A DNA stretch of 52,751 nucleotides from Bacteroidota bacterium (GTDB lineage: Bacteria; Bacteroidota; Bacteroidia; Bacteroidales; VadinHA17): the NCBI GenBank assembly GCA_030618105.1, contig JAUXED010000004.1:1-52751 (forward strand), given 5' to 3'. Position numbers and translations under genes: made by a program. This document shows positions 1 to 8,519 of this stretch, piece by piece (the first letter of the stretch is position 1; every line of letters starts with the position of its first letter). The notes below the pieces were generated by a model that saw nothing but the letters and a program-made list of their open reading frames with translations, searched no databases and was not told where the DNA came from.

Positions 1-107
1 TCTTGTATCTTGTATCTTGAATCTTGTATCTTGTATCTTGTATCTTGTATCTTGTATCTTGAATCTTGTATCTTGAATCTTGAATCTTGTATCTTGAATC
101 TTGTATC
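1..107. repeat. Heptanucleotide tandem repeat (TCTTGTA / TCTTGAA)
   Basis: About fifteen consecutive heptamers of TCTTGTA with interspersed TCTTGAA variants fill the left edge and stop some 18 bases before the superoxide reductase start codon. The array may continue beyond the window. It could sit in the leader of the superoxide reductase transcript, but no function can be read from it. Confidence 0.9.
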
Positions 108-124
108 ATTAAAAACCAAATATC

Positions 125-502
125 ATGAAAATCAACAAGTACGAAGACATTTCTCAAATAGACAGAGAAGCAAAAAAGGATTATATCGACAGACATTCGG
201 CTTTTGTTCACTGTGAAAAACAAGCAAAAGCAGGTGAAAAATTTAAAGTGAAAGTGAAAGTCGGAGATCAATATAAACATCCCGATGATCCTGATCATTA
301 CATTGCCTGGGTGCAATTATGGAATGGCGAAAAAATGCTTGCACAAGCAAACTTCATTGAAGGTGCATTAGGAAACCAGGCCGAAAATCTGGAAGTGGAT
401 TTTTATATTGTCCCAAAAACGAATATGAAACTCGTTGCTCAAGCATTTTGCACTAAACACGGTTTATGGCAAAGCAAAGAAGTTTCAGTTGGTGTTGAAT
501 AA
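125..502 (+). CDS. Superoxide reductase (desulfoferrodoxin/neelaredoxin family, one-iron type)
   Basis: This 125-residue protein should reduce superoxide to hydrogen peroxide without making O2, using electrons usually delivered by rubredoxin in the cytoplasm of anaerobes. The mononuclear iron ligands are recognisable: His24, His52 and His58 in HPDDPDHYI, and Cys109 and His112 in CTKHGLW. There is no N-terminal desulforedoxin domain with its four cysteines, so it is the one-iron class. In well-studied enzymes a Glu-Lys pair precedes the first histidine; here it reads Asp22-Arg23, a conservative change near the active site. Rubrerythrin follows after 29 bases and rubredoxin after that, forming a compact oxygen-defence set. 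The ATG at 125 sits just after the heptamer array. Family assignment is confident. Confidence 0.9.
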   Translation: MKINKYEDISQIDREAKKDYIDRHSAFVHCEKQAKAGEKFKVKVKVGDQYKHPDDPDHYIAWVQLWNGEKMLAQANFIEGALGNQAENLEVDFYIVPKTNMKLVAQAFCTKHGLWQSKEVSVGVE

Positions 503-531
503 AGAAGAATTTTAAATAAATATGAAATAAA

Positions 532-1107
532 ATGAACTCATTAAAAGGAACAAAAACAGAACAAAATCTATTAAAATCATTCGCCGGAGAATCGCAGGCA
601 CGAATGAGGTACGATTATTTTGCAAAACAGGCAAAAAAGGAAGGCTATGAGCAAATAGCTGCAATATTTGCTGAAACAGCCTTAAATGAAAAAGAACATG
701 CAAAAAGGTTTTTCAAATTCCTTGAAGGCAGACCTGTTGAAATAACGGCTATTTATCCTGCCGGAAAGATAGGAACTACCTCTGAAAATCTAAAAGCATC
801 AGCTATGGGCGAAAATGAAGAGTGGACAGAATTGTATCCTGAATTTGCAAGAATCGCAGATGAAGAAGGATTCGATGAAGTTGCAACTACTTACAGAATG
901 ATTGCCAAAGTAGAAAAAGCTCACGAAGAGAGGTATTCCAAATTGCTAACTAATCTTGAAGAAGGTAAAGTATTTGAGAGTAACGGAAAGGTTATTTGGA
1001 AATGCCGCAATTGCGGATATTTACACGAAGGAACAAAAACTCCTGAAACATGTCCTGCCTGCTTGCATCCACAAGCATATTTTGAATTGAAAGAAAATAA
1101 TTATTAA
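532..1107 (+). CDS. Rubrerythrin
   Basis: A 191-residue rubrerythrin, a cytoplasmic NAD(P)H-linked peroxide reductase of anaerobes. The N-terminal four-helix ferritin-like domain (about 1-145) carries the di-iron ligands Glu20, Glu53 and His56 (ExxH) and Glu128 and His131 (ExxH), with further acidic residues near 94-97. The C-terminal rubredoxin-like domain has two CxxC pairs, Cys158/161 and Cys174/177. Length and domain order are normal. It lies between superoxide reductase, whose peroxide product it would remove, and a rubredoxin gene, so the three are probably co-transcribed. Confidence 0.95.
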   Translation: MNSLKGTKTEQNLLKSFAGESQARMRYDYFAKQAKKEGYEQIAAIFAETALNEKEHAKRFFKFLEGRPVEITAIYPAGKIGTTSENLKASAMGENEEWTELYPEFARIADEEGFDEVATTYRMIAKVEKAHEERYSKLLTNLEEGKVFESNGKVIWKCRNCGYLHEGTKTPETCPACLHPQAYFELKENNY

Positions 1108-1151
1108 CATAAATATTTCATTTTATAATCTATAACTAAAAAAGAAACATT

Positions 1152-1316
1152 ATGAAAAAGTATGAATGTACAGTATGCGGTTATATTTATGACCCTGAAA
1201 CAGGTGATCCTGACGGAGGAATAGCTCCCGGAACAGCTTTTGAAGACATCCCTGATGATTGGGTTTGTCCTGAATGTGGAGTTGGAAAAGAAGACTTTGA
1301 ACTTGTTGAAGAATAA
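1152..1316 (+). CDS. Rubredoxin (intact copy)
   Basis: A 54-residue rubredoxin beginning [18 protein letters not shown]. Four cysteines in two CxxC pairs (6/9 and 39/42) bind a single iron. It is a small soluble electron carrier, the usual donor to superoxide reductase and rubrerythrin, both encoded directly upstream. The start is the ATG after AAAGAAACATT. A second copy of this gene, about 95% identical over 165 bases and interrupted by a stop codon, lies beyond the 2-oxoacid oxidoreductase genes at 4000-4164. A hairpin follows this intact copy. Confidence 0.95.
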   Translation: MKKYECTVCGYIYDPETGDPDGGIAPGTAFEDIPDDWVCPECGVGKEDFELVEE

Positions 1317-1341
1317 TAAAAATAATTATTATGAATTTTTA

Positions 1342-1368
1342 AAACCGGGGGATACAGCCCCCGAGTTT
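1342..1368 (+). terminator. Hairpin after rubredoxin
   Basis: CGGGGG and CCCCCG pair around a six-base loop, and flanking AAAC/GTTT bases extend the stem past a bulge. It lies 25 bases after the rubredoxin stop and is followed by T-rich sequence (TTTACTTTTG). A rho-independent terminator or attenuator before the oxidoreductase genes is likely; the T-tract is imperfect. Confidence 0.5.
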
Positions 1369-1426
1369 ACTTTTGAAAATTAGTTTGACAGTATAAACTG
1401 ATGTTAACTAAATAAATTTCAAACGA

Positions 1427-3118
1427 ATGAAAAATGATATTTCAATAGTTCTATCAGGAGAAGCAGGACAAGGAATCAGAACTGTTGAGTTGCTAATGAT
1501 CAAGGCTTTGAAAAATTCTGGTTATAATGTATTTTCTACCGCTGAACTTATGTCGAGGGTCAGAGGAGGCAATAATACTACCGAAATCAGAGTATCAAAT
1601 GAAAGAATTGAGGCTTATGTTGATAAAATTGATATTTTAATTGTATTAAGTAAAAATGCTATTTTCAGAATAGAAAACCGGCTTACCAGGGACACAATAA
1701 TTATAGGTCAAAATAATTTTATAGAGGAAAAATATATAAATGGTCATTATAAAATAAAGGATGTGGCAATAAGTTCATTAGCCAAAGAGGTTGGTGGCTT
1801 GATATATTCTAATGTTATAACTTATGGACTTTTATCCGGTATTTTTGATATCAATTTAAATCTGATTAAAGAGTCTATCACCAGGCATTTCTCAACTAAA
1901 GGAAAAGAAATTACAGATAATAATATTAATGCAGTAATTAAGGGCTTTAAAAAAGGCAAGGAGCTGAAATTAGGGATACAAGTTGAAAAAGATGAGATAA
2001 TAAAAAATCAGGTTTTATTAAGCGGAACTGAATCTATTGGTATAGGTGCATTAGCCGGGGGTTGTAATTTTATTACTGCATACCCAATGTCACCATCAAC
2101 CGGCGTAATACAATTTTTAGCCAGACATTCTGAAGAGTTTGGAGTTGTTATTGAACAGGCAGAAGATGAAATTTCTGCAATTAATATGATCCAGGGTGCC
2201 TGGTATGCCGGGGCACGGGCAATGACTACAACATCGGGAGGTGGATTTGCTCTTATGGAAGAAGGTATAAGCAATGCAGCTATAACTGAAGTGCCAATTG
2301 TAATTCATCTTGCCCAACGACCGGGACCTTCCACAGGACTTCCTACAAGAACCGAGCAAGGCGATTTAAACCTGGCTTTATATGCAGGTCATGGTGAATT
2401 CCCGAGAATAATTTTTGCTCCCGGTAATTTTACGGATGGAATTTACTTAACTCAAAAAGCATTTAATCTGGCTGATAAATTTCAGGTTCCTGTAATAATT
2501 TTAACTGATCAATTTTATATTGATTCATTTCAAAGCATCAAATCAATTGACTTTACAGATTTTAAGGTAGAGAATTTCGTTACAAGAACAGATAAAGATT
2601 ATAAAAGGTACAAAAATACTGATGATGGAATATCCCCAAGAGGAATTCCAATGCAAGGAGATGGATTTGTAAGGTTTGATAGCCACGAACATGATGAGGA
2701 TGGATTTATCACTGAAGATCCTGATATAAGAACAAAAATGGTGGACAAAAGACTTAAAAAACTGGAGTCTTATTCAAAGGAATCTATAGATGCTGAAATT
2801 ATTGGCTCAAAAAACTACAAAACATTAATTGTAGGCTGGGGTTCAACTTATGGAGTTATTAAAGAAGCAATCGAAAAACTTAATGATAATGATCTTGCTT
2901 TTGCATATTTTAAACAAGTTTATCCATTACCTAATAATACAAAAGAAATTCTGTCAAAAGCAAAAGAACTAATTATTATTGAAAATAATGCTACATCTCA
3001 ATTCGGACAACTTATTAAAAGATATACAGGGATGGAATTCACAAATCGTATTTTGAAATATAATGGAATGCCTTTTTCATTAGAAGAAATTATTGAAAAA
3101 CTAAAGGGAATGCAATAA
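1427..3118 (+). CDS. 2-oxoacid:ferredoxin oxidoreductase, fused gamma-alpha subunit
   Basis: This 563-residue subunit belongs to the ferredoxin-dependent 2-oxoacid oxidoreductases, which convert 2-oxoglutarate, pyruvate or branched-chain 2-oxoacids to acyl-CoA plus CO2 and reduced ferredoxin. The N-terminal 180 residues form the gamma domain (GEAGQGIR, then MSRVRGGNN). From about residue 195 comes the alpha pyrimidine-binding domain, with [20 protein letters not shown] and [14 protein letters not shown]. The C-terminal part contains the transketolase-C-like region. The stop overlaps the next ATG by one base (TAATG), so the beta subunit is translationally coupled. Substrate cannot be decided from sequence; the fused form is common among 2-oxoglutarate and general 2-oxoacid enzymes. 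No separate ferredoxin-type delta subunit is encoded here. Confidence 0.88.
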   Translation: MKNDISIVLSGEAGQGIRTVELLMIKALKNSGYNVFSTAELMSRVRGGNNTTEIRVSNERIEAYVDKIDILIVLSKNAIFRIENRLTRDTIIIGQNNFIEEKYINGHYKIKDVAISSLAKEVGGLIYSNVITYGLLSGIFDINLNLIKESITRHFSTKGKEITDNNINAVIKGFKKGKELKLGIQVEKDEIIKNQVLLSGTESIGIGALAGGCNFITAYPMSPSTGVIQFLARHSEEFGVVIEQAEDEISAINMIQGAWYAGARAMTTTSGGGFALMEEGISNAAITEVPIVIHLAQRPGPSTGLPTRTEQGDLNLALYAGHGEFPRIIFAPGNFTDGIYLTQKAFNLADKFQVPVIILTDQFYIDSFQSIKSIDFTDFKVENFVTRTDKDYKRYKNTDDGISPRGIPMQGDGFVRFDSHEHDEDGFITEDPDIRTKMVDKRLKKLESYSKESIDAEIIGSKNYKTLIVGWGSTYGVIKEAIEKLNDNDLAFAYFKQVYPLPNNTKEILSKAKELIIIENNATSQFGQLIKRYTGMEFTNRILKYNGMPFSLEEIIEKLKGMQ

Positions 3119-3975
3119 TGACAACTATTTTTGATTTTGACCAAATACCTGAAACAAGTTGGTGTCCCGGCTGCGGAAATTTTGCTATTCTAAAAGTTTT
3201 AAAGGAAGCTTTGGGTGAATTAAATATTGATCCTAAAAACCTGGTTATATCTGCAGGAATTGGACAGGCAGCTAAAATATCTCAATATATAAACGCTAAT
3301 TGTTTCAATGGATTACATGGCAGAGCACTTCCCGTTGCAACGGGAATAAAAGCTTCAAATCCCGATCTTATTGTTGTGGCTGAAGGTGGTGATGGCGACA
3401 TGTATGGTGAAGGTGGCAACCATTTTATACATGCAATAAGAAGAAATATTGATATAGTAAACATTGTACATAATAATATGGTTTATGGATTAACATTAGG
3501 ACAGGCTTCACCAACAAGCAGAAAGGAATTTAAAACTCCCTTACAATTGGAAGGAGTTTCTTCAGAGCCGTTTAACCCAATTGCTGTTGCTATTTCTTTA
3601 GGTGCATCTTTTGTGGCAAGAGCATTTTCAGGAGATATGAAACAAATGAAAGAAATATTGAAAGAAGCTGTCAAGCATAAGGGCTATGCTCTTGTAGATA
3701 TTTTTCATCCATGTGTTTCGTTTAATAAAATTAATAATTTCAAATGGTTTAAAGACAATACATATTATCTCAATGAAAACTATGATAATACTGATAAAAT
3801 GGAAGCATTAAAAAAAGCATTTGAGACTGATAAATTTCCATTGGGCGTTATCTATACAAATGGGGAAAACAAAACTTTTGAAGAAAATTTAATAACATAT
3901 AAAAACGATAAAAGACCACTATATAAAAGAGAAGTTAATCTGGAAAAAATAGAAAAATTATTAGCATCTAATTAA
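3118..3975 (+). CDS. 2-oxoacid:ferredoxin oxidoreductase, beta subunit (TPP-binding)
   Basis: The 285-residue partner of the gamma-alpha subunit binds thiamine diphosphate through the GDGD motif at 91-94 and the following asparagine-rich stretch (HNNMVYGLT), and holds a [4Fe-4S] cluster. Cys16 and Cys19 lie in WCPGCG and Cys199 in HPCVSFN. The third cysteine that many homologues place in GIGCS is replaced (GIGQA); Cys62 in NCFNGLHGR is the likely substitute. The complex is cytoplasmic. A disrupted rubredoxin copy begins 25 bases after the stop, so an electron-carrier gene originally sat on each side of the operon. Confidence 0.88.
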   Translation: MTTIFDFDQIPETSWCPGCGNFAILKVLKEALGELNIDPKNLVISAGIGQAAKISQYINANCFNGLHGRALPVATGIKASNPDLIVVAEGGDGDMYGEGGNHFIHAIRRNIDIVNIVHNNMVYGLTLGQASPTSRKEFKTPLQLEGVSSEPFNPIAVAISLGASFVARAFSGDMKQMKEILKEAVKHKGYALVDIFHPCVSFNKINNFKWFKDNTYYLNENYDNTDKMEALKKAFETDKFPLGVIYTNGENKTFEENLITYKNDKRPLYKREVNLEKIEKLLASN

Positions 3976-3999
3976 AATTGTTTAAAAAAAGAAAACATT

Positions 4000-4164
4000 A
4001 TGAAAAAGTATGAATGTACAGTATGTGGTTATATTTATGACCCTGAAACAGGTGATCCTGATGGAGGAATAGCTTCCGGAACAGCTTTTTAAGATATCCC
4101 TGATGATTGGGTTTGTCCTGAATGTGGAGTTGGAAAAGAAGATTTTGAACTTGCTGAAGATTAA
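4000..4164 (+). pseudogene. Rubredoxin duplicate, interrupted by nonsense codon
   Basis: The sequence repeats the rubredoxin gene at 1152-1316 with eight base differences in 165, and the few bases before the ATG also match. Codon 31, GAA in the intact copy, is TAA here (4090-4092), which removes the second CxxC pair. After the stop the frame stays open and rubredoxin-like to its normal end. Four of the other seven differences are synonymous; three change residues (Pro27Ser, Val52Ala, Glu54Asp). The pattern suggests a recent duplication inactivated by one transversion. A 30-residue product would not bind iron. A sequencing or assembly error at this base is the main alternative. Confidence 0.88.
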
Positions 4165-4209
4165 TAAATTACATAAACATAACTAATTTAAAGTAAGGTA
4201 ATCCCACTC

Positions 4210-4243
4210 ACGGTTTTATTGGGAAAACTTATGATATAACCGT
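4210..4243. promoter_or_regulatory. Inverted repeat upstream of the ZIP transporter
   Basis: ACGGTTTTAT and ATATAACCGT (4210-4219 and 4234-4243) match at eight of ten positions when one arm is reversed, across a 14-base spacer, and end 14 bases before the start codon. Position and symmetry fit an operator or a leader hairpin; the regulator is unknown. Confidence 0.4.
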
Positions 4244-4257
4244 AAAGGAAAAATACG

Positions 4258-5073
4258 ATGATTATTGAATGGTTAGAAAAATACAATCCTGTAACCCAGG
4301 CACTAATAGCTACATTATTTACGTGGTTACTAACCGCGATGGGGGCAAGTTTGGTCTTTTTCTTTAAAACAATTAACAGAAAAGTACTTGATGGAATGCT
4401 TGGATTTGCTGCAGGAATAATGATAGCTGCAAGTTTCTGGTCATTACTGGCACCTGCTATTGAAATGTCGGAAAATTCAGGTAAAACGCCATGGATACCG
4501 GCTGTTACAGGATTTTTAGCAGGCGGCGCTTTTTTATGGATAATTAATAAAATATTGCCACACCTTCATCTCGGTTATAAAAAGTCGGAAGCAGAAGGTA
4601 TTAAAACCGGATGGCAAAAAAGCGTTTTACTTGTTTTGGCAATTACACTGCATAATATTCCTGAAGGCCTGGCAGTTGGTGTTGCATTCGGAGCATTGGC
4701 ATCAGGTTTTCCGTCAGTTACACTTACAGGAGCTGTTGCATTAGCTATTGGAATTGGTATTCAGAACTTTCCTGAAGGTACTGCTGTTTCTGTTCCGCTA
4801 AGAAGAGAGGGATTATCAAGGTTTAAAAGTTTTTGGTACGGGCAATTGTCGGGGATTGTCGAACCCATTGCCGCGGTTGTTGGTGCAATTGCGGTTCTAT
4901 CAATGACAAATTTCCTGCCATATGCTTTATCTTTTGCAGCAGGGGCAATGATATTTGTTGTAATTGAAGAACTTATACCTGAATCGCAATTAAACAAAAA
5001 CAATGATATTGCAACTGTTGGAGCTTTGATAGGCTTTTCATTAATGATGGCATTAGATGTTGCTTTAGGCTGA
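4258..5073 (+). CDS. ZIP-family metal transporter
   Basis: A 271-residue inner-membrane protein of the ZIP family, which imports zinc and related divalent metals. The two signature helices are present: HNIPEGLAVGVAFGALASG near 143-161 and IGIQNFPEGTAVSVPLRREG near 166-189. The second helix has Asn-Phe-Pro-Glu-Gly where many members have His-Xaa-Pro-Glu-Gly, a feature of the bacterial GufA/ZupT-like subgroup. About eight membrane segments and a His-rich loop (HLHLGYKKS) before helix four are visible. Its position between iron-sulfur and haem enzyme genes and upstream of a PerR gene fits a role in metal supply, but the substrate metal is inferred only from family. Confidence 0.85.
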   Translation: MIIEWLEKYNPVTQALIATLFTWLLTAMGASLVFFFKTINRKVLDGMLGFAAGIMIAASFWSLLAPAIEMSENSGKTPWIPAVTGFLAGGAFLWIINKILPHLHLGYKKSEAEGIKTGWQKSVLLVLAITLHNIPEGLAVGVAFGALASGFPSVTLTGAVALAIGIGIQNFPEGTAVSVPLRREGLSRFKSFWYGQLSGIVEPIAAVVGAIAVLSMTNFLPYALSFAAGAMIFVVIEELIPESQLNKNNDIATVGALIGFSLMMALDVALG

Positions 5074-5080
5074 ATAATTC

Positions 5081-5285
5081 ATCACACAAAGACGCAGAGG
5101 GCGCAAAGATTTGAATTGAAATAATTTTAATCCTCCTTCGCGTTCCGCTTCGGACTTCGGCCGACATAGTCGGCTACGTCCGACGAAGTTGGAGGACGAG
5201 AAGAAAATTGAAATTGAATGTTTAAAACACTTATTGCTAATTTGGTTATTCTTTGCGGCTTTGCGGCTTTGCGAGAGATTTTATG
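5081..5285. repeat. Nested palindromic intergenic element
   Basis: The spacer between the ZIP gene and the cydAB operon is a nest of inverted repeats. The outer arms are imperfect copies of a sequence resembling TCTTTGCGnCTTTGCG (5082-5110 and 5250-5282). Inside is a hairpin with arms CCTCCTTCG...CGAAGTTGGAGG (5132-5195), and at its heart a perfect GCCGAC-ATA-GTCGGC hairpin. No reading frame is present. It resembles a miniature palindromic element or a mosaic of dispersed repeats. Confidence 0.65.
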
Positions 5286-5323
5286 AATAATGCAGGTTAG
5301 GTTAAAAACAAAATTGAAACAAC

Positions 5324-5536
5324 ATGAATTTAGTCAAACGGATAATTAATTTTTACATAGACGGGTTTAGAAACCTTGATAAACTTGGCATAAAGCTATG
5401 GATAATTATTGGCATCAAACTATTTATCATGTTTGCTATTCTGAAACTGTTCTTCTTTCCTGATTTTCTGAATTCCAGATTCGATACAGATGAACAAAAA
5501 AGTGAATATGTAATTCAATCGCTTACAAAAAATTAA
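5324..5536 (+). CDS. DUF4492 small membrane protein of the cytochrome bd operon
   Basis: A 70-residue protein with one strong membrane helix (about 25-46, LWIIIGIKLFIMFAILKLFF) after an amphipathic FYIDGFRNLD segment. It matches the DUF4492 family, which in Bacteroidota is regularly encoded directly ahead of cydA. It ends 4 bases before the cydA start, so the three genes form one operon. By position it may be an accessory or assembly subunit of cytochrome bd. Its biochemical role is not established. Confidence 0.8.
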   Translation: MNLVKRIINFYIDGFRNLDKLGIKLWIIIGIKLFIMFAILKLFFFPDFLNSRFDTDEQKSEYVIQSLTKN

Positions 5537-5540
5537 GGTT

Positions 5541-7070
5541 ATGGAAGCATTTGATATGTCTCTCGTAAATTGGTCAAGAGCACAGTTTGCCCTTACGGCG
5601 ATGTACCATTGGATTTTTGTTCCACTTACCCTCGGTTTATCTTTTATTATAGCATTTATGCATACAAGATACTACAAAACCGGAAGTGAGAAGTGGAAAA
5701 ATACAACCAAATTCTGGATGAAATTGTTCGGGATAAATTTTGCCATAGGTGTGGCAACAGGAATAATTCTTGAATTTGAATTTGGAACAAACTGGTCAAA
5801 TTATTCATGGTTTGTCGGTGATATATTCGGAGCACCCCTGGCTATAGAAGGAATTATGGCTTTTTTCCTTGAATCTACATTTATTGCCGTAATGTTCTTT
5901 GGATGGAACAGGGTTAGTAAAAAGTTCCATATGCTGTCATCATGGTTTGTAGCCATCGGAGCTAACCTTTCGGCTCTATGGATATTAGTTGCAAATGCAT
6001 GGATGCAAAACCCTGTTGGAATGAAATTTAATCCTGATACAGCCAGGAACGAAATGGAAAACTTTGCAGAAGTACTATTCTCACCAACAGCAATCAACAA
6101 ATTTCTTCATACTATTTCTAATGGTTATGTAGTCGCTTCATTATTCGTAATTGGTATCAGCGCCTGGTATATTCTTAAAGGAAGACATCTTGAATTTGCA
6201 AAACGAAGCATTCTTGTAGCTTCCGTTTTCGGTCTCTTGTCATCAATATTTGTTGTTATTACCGGAGATAGCTCTGCACATAACGTGGCTCAAATACAAC
6301 CTATGAAATTTGCTGCAATGGAAGGAATTTATGAAGGAAGCGAAGGAGTTGGCTTAACTACTATCGGAATGGTGACACCCGGTAAAAGATATGACAATAA
6401 TAAGAATGATTTTGTTTTTGCATTAAAAGTGCCTAAAATGCTCTCATACCTTGCCAACAGAAACAGTAATTCTTTCGTTCCCGGGATAAACGATCTGATT
6501 GACGGTAACAAAGACCATGATATTATTCCAATAAGCGAAAGAATGGAAAATGGCAAATTAGCTATTAACGCATTTAAGGAATATAATAACTCTGAAGATG
6601 CTGAAATAAAGGAAGGTGCTTTAAAGACTCTTGAAGAAAACTATCAGCATTTTGGATATGGTTACTTACCCGATAAAAAGTCAGCTATTCCAAACGTTCC
6701 CATAACATTTTACAGTTTTCACATTATGGTGAGTTTAGGATTCTTCTTCATTGTTCTGTTTGGTGCATTCCTGATCTTTTCTGCTAAACAAAAAATTGAA
6801 AGTAGAAAGAAATGGCTAAAACTAGCTGTATGGTCTATCCCGCTGGGATTTTTAGCTTCTGAACTTGGATGGGTCGTGGCAGAAGTCGGGCGTCAACCCT
6901 GGACAATTCAGGACATCCTTCCAACTATGGTATCTACTTCCCATTTGAGCACTTCATCAGTTCAGGTAACGTTTTGGGCTTTTGTTGCACTATTTACTGT
7001 TCTGTTAATTGCAGAAATTAAAATCATGCTTTATCAAATAAAATCAGGACCAAAAAATATGGAGGATTAA
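5541..7070 (+). CDS. cydA: Cytochrome bd ubiquinol oxidase subunit I
   Basis: The 509-residue haem-bearing subunit of cytochrome bd, an inner-membrane quinol oxidase that reduces O2 to water with very high affinity. The N-terminal RAQFALTAMYHWIFVPLTLG contains the haem b595 ligand (His23 from this start). Further on are the HTISNGYVVASLFVIGISAWYI segment, the long periplasmic Q-loop region, and the GWVVAEVGRQPW signature near the C-terminus. ATG at 5541 gives MEAFDMSLVNW; the Met six residues in is an alternative. cydB follows after 3 bases. In an organism full of oxygen-sensitive enzymes it probably scavenges O2 or supports growth at trace oxygen. Confidence 0.96.
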   Translation: MEAFDMSLVNWSRAQFALTAMYHWIFVPLTLGLSFIIAFMHTRYYKTGSEKWKNTTKFWMKLFGINFAIGVATGIILEFEFGTNWSNYSWFVGDIFGAPLAIEGIMAFFLESTFIAVMFFGWNRVSKKFHMLSSWFVAIGANLSALWILVANAWMQNPVGMKFNPDTARNEMENFAEVLFSPTAINKFLHTISNGYVVASLFVIGISAWYILKGRHLEFAKRSILVASVFGLLSSIFVVITGDSSAHNVAQIQPMKFAAMEGIYEGSEGVGLTTIGMVTPGKRYDNNKNDFVFALKVPKMLSYLANRNSNSFVPGINDLIDGNKDHDIIPISERMENGKLAINAFKEYNNSEDAEIKEGALKTLEENYQHFGYGYLPDKKSAIPNVPITFYSFHIMVSLGFFFIVLFGAFLIFSAKQKIESRKKWLKLAVWSIPLGFLASELGWVVAEVGRQPWTIQDILPTMVSTSHLSTSSVQVTFWAFVALFTVLLIAEIKIMLYQIKSGPKNMED

Positions 7071-7073
7071 GCA

Positions 7074-8228
7074 ATGTTTGAAAATATGTCACATTTGGCT
7101 TTACAACAATATTGGTGGATAATAATTTCTTTACTGGGCTCTTTACTTGTATTCTTAATGTTTGTTCAGGGTGGACAAACTCTTGTAAGCCAGTTAGCAA
7201 AAACCAGTACCGAAAGGAAACTATTGTTTAATTCTGCCGGCAGAAGATGGGATATTACTTTTACTACCCTTGTAACTTTTGGAGGTGCATTCTTTGCTTC
7301 CTTTCCTCTTTTTTACTCTACCAGTTTCGGGGGAGCCTACTGGGTTTGGATACTTATACTTTTCAGCTTTATTATTCAGGCTGTGTCATATGAATACAGG
7401 ACAAAACCTGAAAACTTTCTGGGAGAAAAAACCTATAACACTTTTTTATTTATTAATGGTTTGGTTGCAACTATTTTAATAGGTATTGTTGTTGGAACAT
7501 TTTTTACTGGATCTGATTTTTCAGTGGATAAACTCAGACTTACAGAATCGGGAAATAATGTCATTTCACAATGGGAAGGTCCTGCACATGGACTTGAAGC
7601 TGCTCTTAATCTAACTAACCTCAGTTTAGGTTTAGCAATTTTTACATTGTCAAGAATACTCGGAGCTCTCTATTTTATCAATAATGTTGATAATAAAGCA
7701 TTAGTACACAGAGCATCACATCTTCTGAAGTTTTGCTCAATTGCTTTTTTGGTCTTCTTCTTGCTTTTTACCGGACTGATATTAACTGGTGAGGGGTTTG
7801 CTGTTAATCCTGAATCTCAGGAAGTTTATATGGAGAAATATAAATACCTCCACAATTTTATTCAAATGCCCGTTGTACCGGTGATCTTCCTTTTGGGTGT
7901 TGTTGGAGTTCTTGCCGGTATATACATGGGAGCATTTTTAAAATCTGGTAAGGGTATTTGGTTTGCGGGTGCCGGAACCATTTTAACAGTGTTTAGTATT
8001 TTCTTACTTGCCGGTTTCAACAATACTTCATTTTATCCTTCAACATATGACCTGCAGAGCTCGTTAACTATTCAAAATGCTTCATCCAGTAAATATACTT
8101 TAACTGTAATGAGCTATGTTTCCTTATTGGTTCCATTTGTTATCGGCTACATCTGGTATTCATGGAAATCGTTGAATAAAAAGAAGATTAATGAAAAAGA
8201 TATTAATAATGATGATATGGCATATTAA
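7074..8228 (+). CDS. cydB: Cytochrome bd ubiquinol oxidase subunit II
   Basis: A 384-residue, highly hydrophobic protein with about eight to nine membrane segments, matching CydB, the structural partner of CydA. The N-terminal YWWIIISLLGSLLVFLMFVQGG and the following GRRWDITFTTLVTFGGAFFASFP are typical, and the C-terminus ends in a short basic/acidic cytoplasmic tail. It is translated 3 bases after cydA. A 36-codon membrane-protein frame (8392-8502) follows 163 bases downstream and may belong to the same unit. Confidence 0.95.
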   Translation: MFENMSHLALQQYWWIIISLLGSLLVFLMFVQGGQTLVSQLAKTSTERKLLFNSAGRRWDITFTTLVTFGGAFFASFPLFYSTSFGGAYWVWILILFSFIIQAVSYEYRTKPENFLGEKTYNTFLFINGLVATILIGIVVGTFFTGSDFSVDKLRLTESGNNVISQWEGPAHGLEAALNLTNLSLGLAIFTLSRILGALYFINNVDNKALVHRASHLLKFCSIAFLVFFLLFTGLILTGEGFAVNPESQEVYMEKYKYLHNFIQMPVVPVIFLLGVVGVLAGIYMGAFLKSGKGIWFAGAGTILTVFSIFLLAGFNNTSFYPSTYDLQSSLTIQNASSSKYTLTVMSYVSLLVPFVIGYIWYSWKSLNKKKINEKDINNDDMAY

Positions 8229-8296
8229 TAAAATAGGTTCGTAAAGTAATCATGAATGTTAATATTAGTTAAAGGAAAATGTTACGGAATAAGGCT

Positions 8297-8326
8297 GACA
8301 CAAAGGCTAAGGCTAAGGCTAAGTAA
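8297..8326 (+). repeat. GGCTAA hexamer repeat
   Basis: AAGGCTAAGGCTAAGGCTAAG lies downstream of cydB. The same hexamer occurs in the opposite orientation in the spacer at 40906-40931. In both places the purine-rich strand is the one that would be transcribed with the neighbouring genes. Confidence 0.8.
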
Positions 8327-8391
8327 CAAAGAAAATAAACACAAGGTTAAAGGAATAAGTTTAATATGAAAACATAAAAACAGAAAATATT

Positions 8392-8502
8392 ATGGAATAC
8401 TTAAGTTCGATATTTTGGTTGGTTTCATGGCCTGTTTTAATACTAATTTCATATCAGTTAGTAAAGTTATTTCTGAGAAAATTAAAATTACCGGAAGATT
8501 AG
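8392..8502 (+). CDS. Candidate 36-residue membrane protein after cydAB
   Basis: The frame encodes a single-pass hydrophobic peptide: a short N-terminus (MEYLSS), a helix rich in Ile, Leu, Val and Trp with one central Pro, and a basic C-terminus (KLFLRKLKLPED). Size, topology and position resemble the tiny CydX-type subunits found with cytochrome bd oxidases, although no sequence motif proves kinship. The ribosome-binding site is weak, as is usual in Bacteroidota. It could instead be a chance frame. Confidence 0.5.
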   Translation: MEYLSSIFWLVSWPVLILISYQLVKLFLRKLKLPED

Positions 8503-8519
8503 CCGGTTATAAATAATAC

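Noticed and set aside
10..216. A 68-residue frame overlapping the heptamer array and the superoxide reductase start
   Set aside because: Most of it is translated tandem repeat (ESCILYL units), and the rest is out of frame with superoxide reductase.
8279..8326. A 15-residue Lys-Ala peptide after cydB with a good upstream AAAGGA
   Set aside because: It is translated GGCTAA repeat, and the same repeat occurs elsewhere without such a frame.
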